Of a stretch of DNA of 64,000 nucleotides, positions 11,375 through 22,900 are shown piece after piece. How positions within the stretch are numbered: position 1 is the first letter of the stretch; each line of letters begins with the position of its first letter. The notes under the pieces were generated by a model. The model saw only the letters and a list, made by a program, of their open reading frames with translations. It was not told where the DNA came from and searched no databases. A program made the position numbers and the translations under genes. Origin of the DNA: Ischnura elegans (Eukaryota; Arthropoda; Insecta; Odonata; Coenagrionidae); contig NC_060246.1 of assembly GCF_921293095.1 (NCBI RefSeq), positions 110,340,941 to 110,404,940 on the forward strand. Direction: 5' to 3'.

Positions 11375-12290
11375 GGAAATTTGAGGACTACACCTGACGA
11401 GGTGGTAAAATATAATTCTCTTTTAAATGTCATGACGCCATTTTTCACTGATTTTTAACACTTTTTAGAGTTTTCTTCCACTATTTTACGATGTATAGAA
11501 AAGTGGAAGCTTACCCGGCGTTCATATCATGGCCATTATTGCTCAAATATAAATATACATAATATTGATTACGACAGAGAGCACAATTTAAGGATGGTAT
11601 GGATAAATCTTTCAAGAAACCAGCCACTCAGAGTATATGTTATCAATAATTATTATAATAATTATAATATACATTTTTTATAACTTTAATTTAGTTAAAA
11701 CTTTTTTAATTTAAAAATTACGTTCATCTTAAAATGAAATATAATATAAAATATGGAATGGCAATGTATAGGTACCTCCAGTTAAGTACGATCTTGAAGC
11801 ATAAGTGCAATAAGATTTTTTATGACTTAATCTTTTGTTTTTACACCTGCTTTCATCTGAAAGCTAAATAAAGTTCCTTTATGAACAAAATATGGATTTA
11901 AATTTTTATTGTATTGACATTGTAATACCCCTTAGTCATATGAAAGATCGCAAATCTTATAATTTGCACGCTATTTTTTCAGTAGCATCGAATTGTGAAA
12001 CAGTATTGGAAGGAAAAGAGCTATTATAAGTGAATTAAAAATTGGCAAAATATATCCTTTACCAGTGATTCCTAATGAAAGTCGTCAAATTACGTTTAAA
12101 AAACCATTAGTCACACCTGTAATAGTCAGTGGAGTAAGCAGATAGGCACACTTAAATATATGTTTCCGATTTTTGATGCCGTATGCCATTTTAAAGGAAT
12201 GATCCAAAATAGTTTAACTTATTTACCCTCAACAACGAGGTGTTACTATATTATTTGCTTTCCTTTTAACTATTCGACTGAGCTGAAGGA
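11375..12290. other. Very AT-rich sequence, no gene seen
   Basis: Includes an almost pure A/T stretch at 11640-11760. Confidence 0.6.
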
Positions 12291-12770
12291 AAATCGATTC
12301 TATTCTTAAAAACTTCCAAATCCTCCTCTAACGTACACAACTCCTTCCTTATTCCATTGTCTGCTTTCAATCATTAGGCGAGGTATGAAGAAGCAATGGG
12401 AGTGCGGACCAATTCTCACTCATCCCCCCGTCCCACTCTCCTCCAGACGATATTCGTTCCATTCTTCTATAAGGACCCTCCCATTATCCTCTTCATCCCA
12501 AAAGAGAAGATTCTCCCGCGCCACACACCGTCCCCTCTACTCTAAAAATGGCAGACAGCACAGCACAACATTTTATTATGCCTCCATGGCCTCTCGCCGC
12601 CGCAATGTCGGCCGTTAAACTTTCCAACCCCAGCTCCCTCTTCTCTCACCCGCCTGACTTCCTCTTCAGGTCCCTTAAAGCACCCTCTAACCCTGCGGCG
12701 ATCCTTCAATGAAAGAGAGCCATCCTCTCCCTCCGCCACTTTGACCTCTTCTCCCTATCTCCCTGCCGCG
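12290..12770. repeat. Polypyrimidine island
   Basis: C/T-rich plus strand, similar to those at 590, 3960, 20580, 21360 and 22380. Enclosed frames are low-complexity. Confidence 0.7.
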
Positions 12771-13905
12771 CGAGCACACAAATTTCTCAGACGATCGTCA
12801 ACGAAGGGATACTCCCTCTTCCTCTTAATGTCTGGATCAATAAATAGGTAGATTGTGACTTTCCAAATTTCAAAAGAAATCCAATAAGAGGACAAGTTTT
12901 GATACACTTAATCATTTTCAATTGACGACTTGGCATAGAAATAAGTTCAACAGTACATGATGGAATAGCTCTACCATACCAACCTTGGTATATAGAACAA
13001 TATAATCTAAAATGATGCTCGATCAAAAATATTTATCCGATAATTATAGTGATAGAGCAAATACTTGATGATATTATGTCTATATTATAGTTCTGGGATG
13101 TGATAGATCACAATGCTTCAGATAAGGTACCACGAGATAAAATATGTGTAATAATCTAGGCGATGTTTGAAAGAACTATGAGGCTATCACTAGTTATGGA
13201 TTCCCACCTCATAGGATGTTGAAGTCAAAATCTATCCAGAAATAAAGGTTTGGACACCAAATATAAAGGTTGTGGCAAGCATTTTCCATTCAGAGGTGTC
13301 TATTTCATGAACGCACCATCATAAACCTAGTAAAGTTATGCGTTTGCAGCATTTTCTTAAGAATGGTTCAGTAGTCACTGGGGGGCATTTGCAGTTCCCG
13401 TAGTTGATATATACATATATATCTCATCTTCCACGCCTTCTTCACGCAAGCACGTAGCCTTTCCAGACGATCCTCCTCGAAGGGATGCTAGCTCTCTATC
13501 TGTTTCCCTCCCTACCGATCGCCATTTCCCCACACTCAGACACTTTATGTTCCCTCCCTCGCAGCCCCGATTGCTGTGGACCCAAACTTCCTTTTCCAGT
13601 CGAAAAGTACTCTGCAAACCTCTCTCACACAGTCAGTGTTGTAGCCAACATTTCCTATTTGCCCTCCGTGGGCCAAGCAAGGGTCGGGGGTGAGAGGGAG
13701 GAAGGGTGAGAAGCCGAATCATTTATGCTCCGGGGACGATATGACTATTTTCTATAGAATTCTAAGATTCCGCACATAATTCTCATGGCATGCCTCCAAT
13801 CTATTCTAAATAGGAAGCAAAATATAATCCTTGATCGGGGAAAGTGAGCTCATGAACCCAAGTTTTAAGTTGGTTATTATCTTTAATAATGAGAAAATAA
13901 CTGAA
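12771..13905. other. No gene seen
   Basis: AT-rich, with a weaker C/T-rich patch at about 13430-13690. Confidence 0.5.
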
Positions 13906-14250
13906 ACGAGGGGTATTGAAAAGTAAGGTCTCCTAATTTTTTTAAACTGGAAAATAAATTTAATATCAACTTTCCGTATATCATTGTAAAGGCTAAGCAT
14001 TTTTCTTATTTTATACATAGACGCCTTGATGATCAATTACGTTTTGCATCCTTTTAACCAGCTTTTTAATACCGGCGCCGTACCACTCTCCCACCGCGTC
14101 TCGCAGCCAACTGTCGACTGCGTCTTGCCTTCCCTAGACTTACTTGAATCTCGGTCCCCCAGGGAGTTTTTTAAAAGAAAAAAAAAGGTGTTGGTCACTC
14201 GGGGCAACTTTTGGGTTGTAAGGAGTTTTAGGGTTATAGTTTAAAATGTA
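13906..14250 (-). mobile_element. mariner-family element, 3' half with terminal repeat
   Basis: Minus-strand element. 13906-13933 (ACGAGGGGTATTGAAAAGTA then AGGTCTCC) matches the form of a mariner terminal inverted repeat. It sits about 77 bp beyond the stop codon of a transposase remnant, the usual place for the 3' terminus. The 5' half and the opposite terminal repeat were not found above 14250, so the copy is truncated. The TA target duplication is not clear at the outer edge. Confidence 0.8.
14011..14250 (-). pseudogene. mariner transposase C-terminal fragment (broken)
   Basis: Reading the minus strand without frameshift from about 14250 to TAA (14011-14013), the translation carries the family's PYNPKVAPSDQHLF segment, the counterpart of the conserved PYSPDLAPSD motif, with the third catalytic Asp (codon 14194-14196) kept. 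It is followed by FKKLPGGPRFK, then DAVDSWLRDAVGEWYGAGIK and a VIDHQGVYV end typical of this family. Two in-frame stops (14134-14136 TAG, 14140-14142 TAA) and loss of the N-terminal half, including the DNA-binding domain and first two catalytic Asp residues, make it inactive. Recognition is by the motif set and its order. Confidence 0.85.
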
Positions 14251-16680
14251 TGTATAATAAAAAAGTTTTCCTCAATAAAATTCTTTCCTTGCATAATGAG
14301 AAAAGGTGAAAGACTTGGTGGATGGGCCTCGCAATCTAAATGAAGACGTGTATAACTTGACTTTACTCCCTAAAGTCAATTGCTAAATTTTATGCTGGCA
14401 TTATAAGATCAAAAATGATATTATTCCCATATTTCCGCGGAGAAGGACATAAATTCACGCATTTTATTCAGCTCCTGTCTAATATAATATTACTTCAATA
14501 TTTCTATGCGAGCCATTCGGAATACCAATATGGAAATAATATAACAAAATATATAGTACGATTTGTTAAAGTTTGTTCTGTTTTTTTACATTCTCCATTT
14601 CGCGATTGTTTAATCATTATAATAACTACTTATTTATATCTTCAAAAAATCTATTAAAATGATCCAGTTTTCAGGAAATAATGTGGATTTCTAGTATAGG
14701 TATAAAATCTTGATGAAGGCGACAAGTTACAGATATTTTCCACAGAAGAATTAAATTTTACGTGGAACTTTGCAAGCTATTTTTATGACAGTGCTAGTCA
14801 AATAGTTCTTTCAATCATCACCAAGTAATTTAGCATTTACTCCATCTCGTGGTACTTTATCAAATACATTGACAGGTATCGCATCCCAAAACCGATTCAT
14901 TGACATTATATTATCAAACATTCCCTGAAGCACTATTAATCTCGGATAAAGATAATCATTCAAGCATTATTTTAGGTTACTTTTTATTAGATAACTTAAC
15001 ACTTGAATGACCAGGGTAAGCCATGACCACCTAGATACTCATGAGTTTAGGAAACTCAACGTTTAGGAAAGCCACTTCTACCTTAATGGTAGTTAGTATC
15101 TCATGCTCCAAATATATATTGCTTGAACAGTCGGTACTTCATTTTTAATTTTTTTTTAACGAAAAAGGACTCTTTAGTAACTGATATTACGACGTTTTAA
15201 AGGTAATCATGCGGAAATTGCGTGACTAGTAACTTATTCCAGAAATAAAAAATGTTGCCTCCATCAGTTGGTATAATTGGTAGTATAGCTACTTTCTGCA
15301 CATCAGTTATTCCAAACGAATGAGATTGACTGGAATGAACTAGTGATATTCCCAGAGGAGCATGAGCTATAGATCTTCACATCGTCCGCCTACGACTCAG
15401 TATCTCATCTACTTGACTCCATCGCTGTGAGTTGTGAGGAACCATGCACTTGTTTTAATAAGATCGTGCCGCCCACAACGTCAGTCGGACAACGTGGTGA
15501 TTCGACGCGTGCATCGCATGTCCCGACAAATTCATAAGACGTGTCAAGCTGCGGTCGCGAGACGCCGCCCACAATTCATTGCACCCCGCAAGAAGATAGA
15601 GAACGGAAAAAAATAGTAGGCCAGTTTAATGCCACACAAATTATTCCGAGTCCATCGTGCCACCTACCACAATGAACTCCTCAAGCCAAAAATCCGCTGA
15701 GCAAGACGGAAAAAGACGTCTTTTCTCATTCACGAAGAAAGACTAAGGATCGCACAATTGAAGGATCAGACTCGTCGGGGAAGGGCAATGAAAGAAATGA
15801 GTTGGATCTGAGGACTAAATGCCACTAAAAAGGGCACACAACCAACTTCTTATTCCATTGAAATGAAAATCGCGCGATGACGAAAGGGAAAGCACAATGC
15901 CCAGTGAGTCATCCCCCTGAAAATATGAAAAGGTAAAGATTGGGGAGAAAAAGAGAATGGTAGTCATGACATCGATATTGAGAATAATACAAAAAAATAT
16001 CAGGATTGCTCCTTGAAAGGAGCTGATCGCGGCATTACAAGAATATTGAAAAGGGAATTCCCATCATAAAAATCATTGCCTAAAGATTTTTGAGAGGGTT
16101 AGACGGGAAAGTATTGCTTGTGGAAGATGGGCAGCACTGAGTTTGCACGGGAGGCACTCATGAGGAATATTGAAGCTGTAAGGGGAAAGAGGTGGTTTTG
16201 GGGGATTCTGGTATGGATATCGCTTTTCGATGAGGATTTGCGCAAGACGTGCGAATGATTTAAGAGGCACTTGAGTAAAGCATATCTTATTTATGAGAGA
16301 GATAGAGTATGCGTTGAAGATGGGAAATAAAAGAGCCCAATGGAGGGAAATGGAGGAAGAGGGTGGTCCACCATTTTATACTAAGACCTCTCTGCTCAAA
16401 ATCACATAAAAATTTCATTTATTACTCTTCTTAACCTTTTGTTGCAACTTTTCCCGATAAAAAGGTCTTAGATGCATTGTGTCGAATAAGCCTTTTCTCT
16501 TTATGCTTTTCAATGCGAGATATCAATGCGCTGCTCCAAAACAAACGGACACTTTAAGTGGGCTTCTCAGAGTTCGAGTGATAAATGAATGTATTCGACG
16601 TCCGTTTGAATTATCCTGTAAATAATGATACTATCAAAATGATGAGGAGTAGTTCCAGTTTTTAATGTATATTTAAAGCT
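14251..16680. other. No gene seen
   Basis: AT-rich, with a GC-richer patch at 15430-15900 that has short frames of no recognised type. TTAACACTTGAATGACC at 14997 resembles a piggyBac-type end, but no partner was found. Confidence 0.5.
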
Positions 16681-16684
16681 TTAA

Positions 16685-17350
16685 CACTTTGAGTGCCGGC
16701 TGCTAAATTTAAAGCCCTACTGAAAAATCCAGCCAATTTTTACTATATTCGTACATTTTTTAAACATTAGCATCAAAATTATATCGATGTTCATTTCAAT
16801 AAAAATGGACTTTGCTCTTCTTTATGAATTAGTTGAATAACATTTATTGCTAATTTTTAAATATATAATTTAACAATGAAAACCTACTGTTTTTGAAAAA
16901 TAAAAAGGTTGCAACATATGATGTACCGCCATAGCATGCATAATAATTTTTTTTAATACGCTCAATTTGAACTATTTAAAGCATGGAAATCATAAAAAAG
17001 CATTGTTCCAAGCAAAGCATTATAAATCCTGGATGACAAAAAGGGTCAATGCACCCTCAACGAACGGTCCATTGGCCCAAAGAATTTTCACACTAAGTGG
17101 CCTAAGACGAGGATGCCGGTAGCTGCAGAGGACTTTTCGTCCTCAAGGCATAAATTGAACTCTTTTTCCATCGAGCAGTTGATTTTTGAAAAACAGAACC
17201 CCTAAGCATTAAACTGGAAAAGAACCACGGGCGAAATATTACGGCTTCACGCATACAAGGCCAATTAAATGGAAAGACGTAATATTACGACCATGGCAAT
17301 CCTCAGAAGGATTGGCAGGACGTAATATTACGTCCATGGCACGCAAAGTG
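16685..17350. mobile_element. piggyBac-type MITE, 666 bp, complete
   Basis: Bounded by TTAA on both sides (16681-16684 and 17351-17354). The 13-bp terminal inverted repeats CACTTTGAGTGCC and GGCACGCAAAGTG differ at one base. TTAA target sites are diagnostic of the piggyBac superfamily. There is no transposase frame inside, so it is non-autonomous. The right subterminal part carries two copies of a palindromic motif (see 17276-17340). Confidence 0.85.
17276..17340. repeat. Subterminal ACGTAATATTACGT palindromes in the MITE
   Basis: GACGTAATATTACG(A/T)CCATGGC occurs at 17276-17297 and 17319-17340 (period 43, one mismatch), with the small hairpin AATCC-TCAGAA-GGATT between them. A weaker relative (GCGAAATATTACGGC) lies at about 17231. 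These may be transposase-binding or fold-back motifs. Confidence 0.85.
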
Positions 17351-17506
17351 TTAACTATCTTTGTACGATTTTTTTTCCATATCGTACTTGGTTTGCGTCT
17401 GATAGAATAAACAAAATCACTGAATAGAATGAGTTATTTTGTACGCCTTTAAGTTATGCACACTAAGTTAAATACACCAAAGGAATGTTCGCCATGAATA
17501 AATATT

Positions 17507-17580
17507 TGACTTAGCCGGGATTCGAACCCGGATCTCCCGATTGCCGGTCAGGCGTGTTAACCAGTTCCACCACCAAGCCA
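17507..17580 (-). mobile_element. tRNA-derived SINE-like unit or tRNA pseudogene
   Basis: The minus strand folds as a 74-nt tRNA cloverleaf: acceptor TGGCTTG/TAAGTCA (7 bp with two G-T pairs), anticodon stem CCTGA/TCGGG with loop CCGGCAA (GGC in the anticodon position), and T arm CCGGG-TTCGAAT-CCCGG. The B box GGTTCGAATCC is perfect. Against a working tRNA: C instead of U before the anticodon, a weak 3-bp D stem, and no T-run terminator after the 3' end. A tRNA-derived SINE head or tRNA pseudogene fits better. No clear body or tail is resolved. Confidence 0.7.
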
Positions 17581-19689
17581 TTTTTCCAGAGCGAACTTCG
17601 GGATGGGTTTTACCGAACAAGATGTTGACGTCACAAGTCCACTCTGTGGCACATATGGCGAGGGTCGTGCTTACTAACAATAAACTAATGTCGGGTTGAA
17701 AAACTCTTATAAACGCTCACCTCCAAGCTTGGAGAATAGGAGATGAGCGTTTATGCTCCGGACACTGCCAGCTGAGCGGATTCGTATTGTTGGGCTACCA
17801 GATGAGCGGACTTGATTCGGTGGCCGATTGTTGAGTGTTTTTGCAGTGGAGATATCGATATGTCATTCGGCAACTTCATCACCCCACACCCATCATATTA
17901 TTTAATTCCCTTGTTCCCTTAGATCTGAGGATAGAATCGCTATCGTGACGAAACCTCCCCACCAACACATTATTCTTGATCTTTTCCCTGCCCTTAATAG
18001 CACGTGTTCCTTCCACACCTTTTTTAGCAATGAAGTTTGAGATTTGCTGTGTTCTAACACCAATTTCAATTTGTCTACTAATCCTTCAAATATTAATAGC
18101 CATGCGCTGTAACACTACGCGTTGAATTATTTAGATCGTTGAAAGCATGTGTAATATAATAAAATGTGTGTGATATTGAAATCTTTTGTTAATGTGACAC
18201 ATTATGAAAAACGCTTTTTTAAGTTCCATGCAAGTTTAAGAATAGGTCGTGAACGGAAGGTGAAACAAGTTTTTCGCTAAGGATTATCAAATATCATTTT
18301 ATTTGTACCAACCAAAGCAACCCTTGGAACTCAACTCACTCATCCGCCCCTGCTTGCGAGTGCTACTCATCCGTGGACGAATTTACTTTAATTCCCTCCA
18401 ACCCCCTAACAGAGCCAGAGAGCACCTTTTCCCGCCACTCACCTTGGCATTGGCGGTCAAATCCTAGAATGTATGAAGAGGACTCCCTGTTCACTTGCAC
18501 ATAATATGCCCTCGGCATTCCGCTTTCCGCTCATCCACCCGATAGACGGCATCGCATTGCGACCGCAGTCTCTATTTCGACCCCTGTGCGTGTTTGCCTT
18601 AACCCGGCTGTACAGTCCGAATCAAATTCTCCCTGGCGCCCCTCTGGAGTCAGCCGACTTGGTGACGTTTAGCAGGACGCTCAAGTACAAGAGGAGGAGG
18701 ACTGAATTATCTGCAAGTGTGCTTCAACATGAACGCAGATGATGATGCGATACATTCACCCGCTAAACCGACTGGAATGCAATATCCACGACGCGACGGG
18801 GGTTAAACATATAAAGGGCTCACCAGATCATGGGACTAAATGAGATTTTCGTCACCACTATGCGTAGGCAATTACATGTACCTACCAAGAAATTTCCAAT
18901 TTATACACAGGTTTGCACTACGAGGAATTTCAATCATGAATCACTGGAATGCATATCACAAAATAGCTGGATTTTTCTGACCTATCAATCTTGAACCAAG
19001 GATGGAAAATGCCATGGATCTAATTTTAGTGTCAAATATATACCTTAGGAAAGTTTTTTAACAGTTGAAATACCATTAGATCCCATTTTTATTATTTCAA
19101 CGAAATTCAATGGTAAATAAATTCATTGTTCACAGGTCCGAATTTGGAATAATTAACCTCTTGAAGTAACACCTAAGAGAATTTTAATTAAAACATCCGT
19201 TGCAATGAAAAATGCACATATATATGGAAATACTGTCGGTAATTTTAAATTAGTTCCACATCCTCGTTAACCTCCCTGGGTTCCTACAAAAACTGTAATG
19301 ATCAAGGTTTGCGTAGGAATATTGTGCTTCGCAAGCTGTTTGAGGTTATAAAAAAACAAAGAGGCATAATAAAGTACTTTCTAACGGTTTCTCAAAATAT
19401 CCCCATATACAACTAGGTTAACATATTCCTAGATAATACTAGAATAATGTGCTATCGCATAGTGTAAGGTTTTATTATTTTTAAGGTAAAGGCACAATAA
19501 ATAAGATTTTTTATTAATACTGTCAACAAAATTAAAACTAAGAATGTAATAAATCTTTCAAGGAGTTCCCATGATATTACCATGAGGTGGCGAGGAAGAC
19601 GTCTTCTTTTCATTATTATTTCTAATTTCGTTTTTCTAATTCATCTCAATAAATAACTCTGTGGTTTGTGTCCCGAGCTGTGTACAGCC
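17581..19689. other. No gene seen
   Basis: AT-rich with a pyrimidine-rich patch at about 18320-18460, followed by an 89-codon frame (18473-18742) of unconvincing composition. Confidence 0.5.
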
Positions 19690-19860
19690 TCAGCAGTGGT
19701 TGCCAACACTTTATTCAAAAATCCTCAAAAGGAAGACCTCGAACAAAATATTTAGAACAGGTAAAAAAGGATGTGAAAGAGAAGAAATTTGTTGGTGCTA
19801 AAAGATTGGCTGATAGGAGAACTGAGTGGAGAGCTGCGTCACACCAATCTTAGGATTGTT
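19690..19860 (+). pseudogene. LINE ORF2 C-terminal end with 3' UTR start
   Basis: Plus-strand frame ending at TAG (19851-19853). It contains KGRPRTKYLEQVKKDVKEKK followed by AKRLADRRTEWRAAS. The G-R-P-R-x-x-(Y/W)-L-(E/D)-x-(I/V)-x-x-D...R..WR pattern is the common C-terminus of many animal LINE polyproteins. The next bases carry GATAATGACGATGACG, like the GATGA-type 3' ends of RTE-like LINEs. The rest of the element is absent upstream, consistent with 5' truncation. Family assignment beyond non-LTR retrotransposon is inference. Confidence 0.6.
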
Positions 19861-19982
19861 GACCAGTGATAATGACGATGACGTGACTGAGTCGATTGTC
19901 TACGCCCAAGAGAACATTCTCAGGACACTAGTATTTGGCCTATATGATTCAAAGATCTGATACGGATGCCTCCTGGTGATAC

Positions 19983-20400
19983 CGTCAAAGTAAATCGAAA
20001 ATTATTTTAATTCGGCATAGTAAATGAGGGATCGATTCGGGGGGAGAATGCTTCACAAAAAAGAAACCAGCTTGGATACGGCGCATATGTCAATGACAAC
20101 CTCTTAATCCTCTCTACCACCAGAAACTGTTCCTTCAGTTCTAGGTGAACAACGCTACGTACATCAAAATTAATTTTCAACGCCTATAAAGAACATGCTC
20201 GGGAGACTACTTCTCAACCCATAAATATGACTCAAGGACCTAAAATAAATTGAAAATTGTAAAAACATCAAAGTAAAACGGATTATTTTCTCATATTGGC
20301 ATAATTAATGCGATTTTAGAAGGCTCCAAAAAAAACATGCAGCTTGGGTATGGCTCACTTCTGTTCTCTATCTGCCACCAGAAGGCATTCCTTCCTGAGC
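19983..20400 (+). repeat. Diverged direct duplication, period about 283 bp
   Basis: Segments at about 19983-20130 and 20266-20400 share ordered blocks: TCAAAGTAAA..CG, ATTATTTT..TT(C/G)GCAT, AAAAAA..CAGCTTGG(A/G)TA(C/T)GG, and CTACCACCAGAA or CTGCCACCAGAAGGCATTCC. The level of divergence suggests an old duplication. Confidence 0.5.
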
Positions 20401-21350
20401 ATCACAAGTCGTTACGGTTGCAAAGCGAACAAGCGAGTTGGGAGGCCAGGCGACAGGATACGGTGTGGATTGGTCCCGGAGGTACATCCACATGTGAATT
20501 TGTGCGCCATCGTTTTGAGGACGTCCCTCCCGCGGATGGCTGTCGATTTTCCATTCAAATTCTGTACTCAAGGCTTCTTTTCTGTATCAGCGATCATTTA
20601 CTCACCCCTCTAAATCCTCCCCCTATTTGCTCCCTCGCTCAACAAATCCTTCTCAACTCTCCACCCTTGGTTCGTTCGCGCAGTGCCGAGTCTCCTGAAA
20701 ATTCCTGTCTCCCCGCTGAATCTCCTATCGCCCCTCCTACATCTCTATTCGTTTTCCCCTTCTAATCATCTCTTATCATTCCACAAGACTCTCCACCGCA
20801 CGGAAGTTGGATGAATTAGAAATAAAATGGTGCGTATTCCATTTTTACTCGCTGCAAAGTGCCCCTGCGATCATACCACGCCCGACGCTAGAAAAATTTG
20901 TTACTTCCTCCTTCTAATGTAACCGATAAAGTTTTCGGAGTATTTATAAAGTGAGATTGAAAATGTTATTCGAAGATGACTCGCTCATTATTTACGGGTG
21001 ACCCTTTTTTCCTTTCATTAGGAGACCTGTGGCAGTATGCCTATCGACCAAGTGATATGATTAATCTTAAAAAGCTTACAATGGTAATGGAAAGGCGGTA
21101 TTTTATTCGAGGCTTAATTGGTGTTTAGTGCTTCACTACAATGGTTTTGATTAGTTATGTAGTTATTTGGCTGCGCAAAGTACAATTTTATTCTCTTAAA
21201 TGGAGTGTTTAGGAAAATATGATAGCGATTATAAGTTTTTGTCGGATGCAGATCACTTCATGACTAAATATTACGACAGACAATGAAGTCGGAGAAACTT
21301 TGCATGAGATCCTTTTTTCTGTCAGTATTTGTTTATCCCCCAATAGTTAG
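20401..21350. repeat. Polypyrimidine island (20580-20770) and unremarkable flanks
   Basis: A C/T-rich block with overlapping low-complexity frames (20337-20765). The rest is AT-rich with no gene seen. Confidence 0.5.
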
Positions 21351-21359
21351 TGTCGGGGA

Positions 21360-21670
21360 AACTTTTCTCTTCCCTCCCATCGTCCCCCTTCATCCTATCA
21401 CTACCCAGAGCACACGAATCCCCTGGACCCATCAACATCCCTAACTTCTCCTTCCTGCCTTACAACCCTATCCCCGCAAACGATATCAAAACTTTTCTCC
21501 CTCCCCTTCCCCCATGCATGACTTCCCCAAATCCCACATTCTTTCCCTTCAACTTTCTTCTTCCTTCTCCCACGCTATACCGGACGCAACTCTCAGCGGT
21601 CTCTCTCCCCGCTAAGGGAGGTAGGCACCGCTTTTGCCCAAATAAACCCTCGCTCTCAAACCCTTGTCTG
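21360..21670. repeat. Polypyrimidine island
   Basis: C/T-rich plus strand. The enclosed 108-codon frame is Ser/Pro/Phe/Leu low-complexity. Confidence 0.7.
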
Positions 21671-22379
21671 TTCTAGCGAGTGTGGCACCACCCTCTGCTG
21701 GATATTGTGGCCGTAACTCTTCGACTTGCGGTGTCCTATCATGTATCGAAATGAGAAAGAAAGGGATAGAGTAATGGAAAAAGTCTGAATCATATGATCA
21801 TTTTTTCCATCCCATCCGAGTAATAGTTCCCATATCATCTAAAGTTTAAAAATGATCCATTGGAATGGAAAATTTTTAAATCATTTTTAAAACCATTAGC
21901 GCCGATAAGGAATCTATGTGAGGATTAATCGACTTTTTATTAATCTACTAGACTAATCCTTTTCGACGTCACTTTTCTCATCAATTATTTGCGGTACACC
22001 ATCATTTCTGTTTTACAATTCTTCCAGTCACTCCTTCTATCTCTTCCAGGTTTCCCCTTGCCTTCCACATGGTAGTACCAAAGTCGTTAAAGTAAATTTT
22101 ATCCCGTCTGCAGGGAAATGAGTGTCGCTGTGCTGACTATTGTGGTCTACACCTTCACTCATATGGAGAAGAGCTGCTGCCGCCTCCCCCGGGTGATGGG
22201 AAGCATAAATACACATGGCCTCCTGTCGACATTTCACTGCATATTCATCCACTTAAATATCCTTTGGATGGCCTATCTTAACCAGGGACAGATTCACATC
22301 ACCTTGGAGTGCCGCCGCTTGGCAGTGAACAGTCGTTGACTGCGCTAAACTAGTCCGCGGTATTACTTGATCTCGCCAT
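21671..22379. other. GC-richer block with several open frames, no call
   Basis: 22040-22345 is open in more than one frame on both strands (minus 22037-22252, plus 22118-22339). It begins after a good acceptor (TATCCCGTCTGCAG, about 22099-22112). No frame is clearly better, so no gene is called. An exon or transposon fragment is possible. Confidence 0.3.
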
Positions 22380-22900
22380 CACTCCTTCGCTTCCGAAGGC
22401 AGTTGTCTCACCCGCAAAGATAGTAGATTTTCCTTCGGCCCCTTTTCATCGCCTCGACCCCTCTGCCATCCCCTGCCGTGCTCCCTTTTCCTGCCTCTAC
22501 ACATTTCGGATTCATCCCTCGTCTCCTACTCTCTCCGCCCCCTTAATTTGGTATCAATCCCCCCTCCCCCTCTAACTTTTTACAATCGCAAAACCTTCTT
22601 TTACTCAGCTCTCCTCATTTGCCCAAACTTATTTTTCCAATCTTCTCATTCCCTCCAAAGACTCACTCACTCGCCATACTTCTCTTTCCTCCCTTTCCTC
22701 TCTCCCATTGACATCCAACACCTCTCGGCTACAACAGTACTCCCGTCGCCGTCCCTTGATTACACCGTTGCATTACTTTGGCATCCTACCAAAGGCATGT
22801 CTGGCCGTATCTTTGTGGAGGCGAGTATAGAGGGGGCGAAGGAAGAGATGGATGAAGAAGGAAGATGATTGATGGGTTCATCTGGAGGATTCGTGTGTAC
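22380..22900. repeat. CT-rich island switching to GA-rich; dispersed repeat copy 2
   Basis: Polypyrimidine to 22757, then the shared core at 22758-22803 containing CCGTTGCATTACTTTG, then purine-rich sequence to about 22895. The same arrangement occurs at 3960-4500. Confidence 0.7.

Noticed and set aside
14997..15013. Second piggyBac-type end (TTAACACTTGAATGACC)
   Set aside because: No inverted partner with TTAA within several kilobases.
17507..17580. Functional tRNA-Ala(GGC) gene
   Set aside because: C instead of U before the anticodon, weak D stem and no T-run terminator; a SINE head or tRNA pseudogene fits better.
20337..20765. 142-codon plus-strand frame
   Set aside because: Starts in a diverged duplication and runs into a CT island; three frames are open and none shows a domain.
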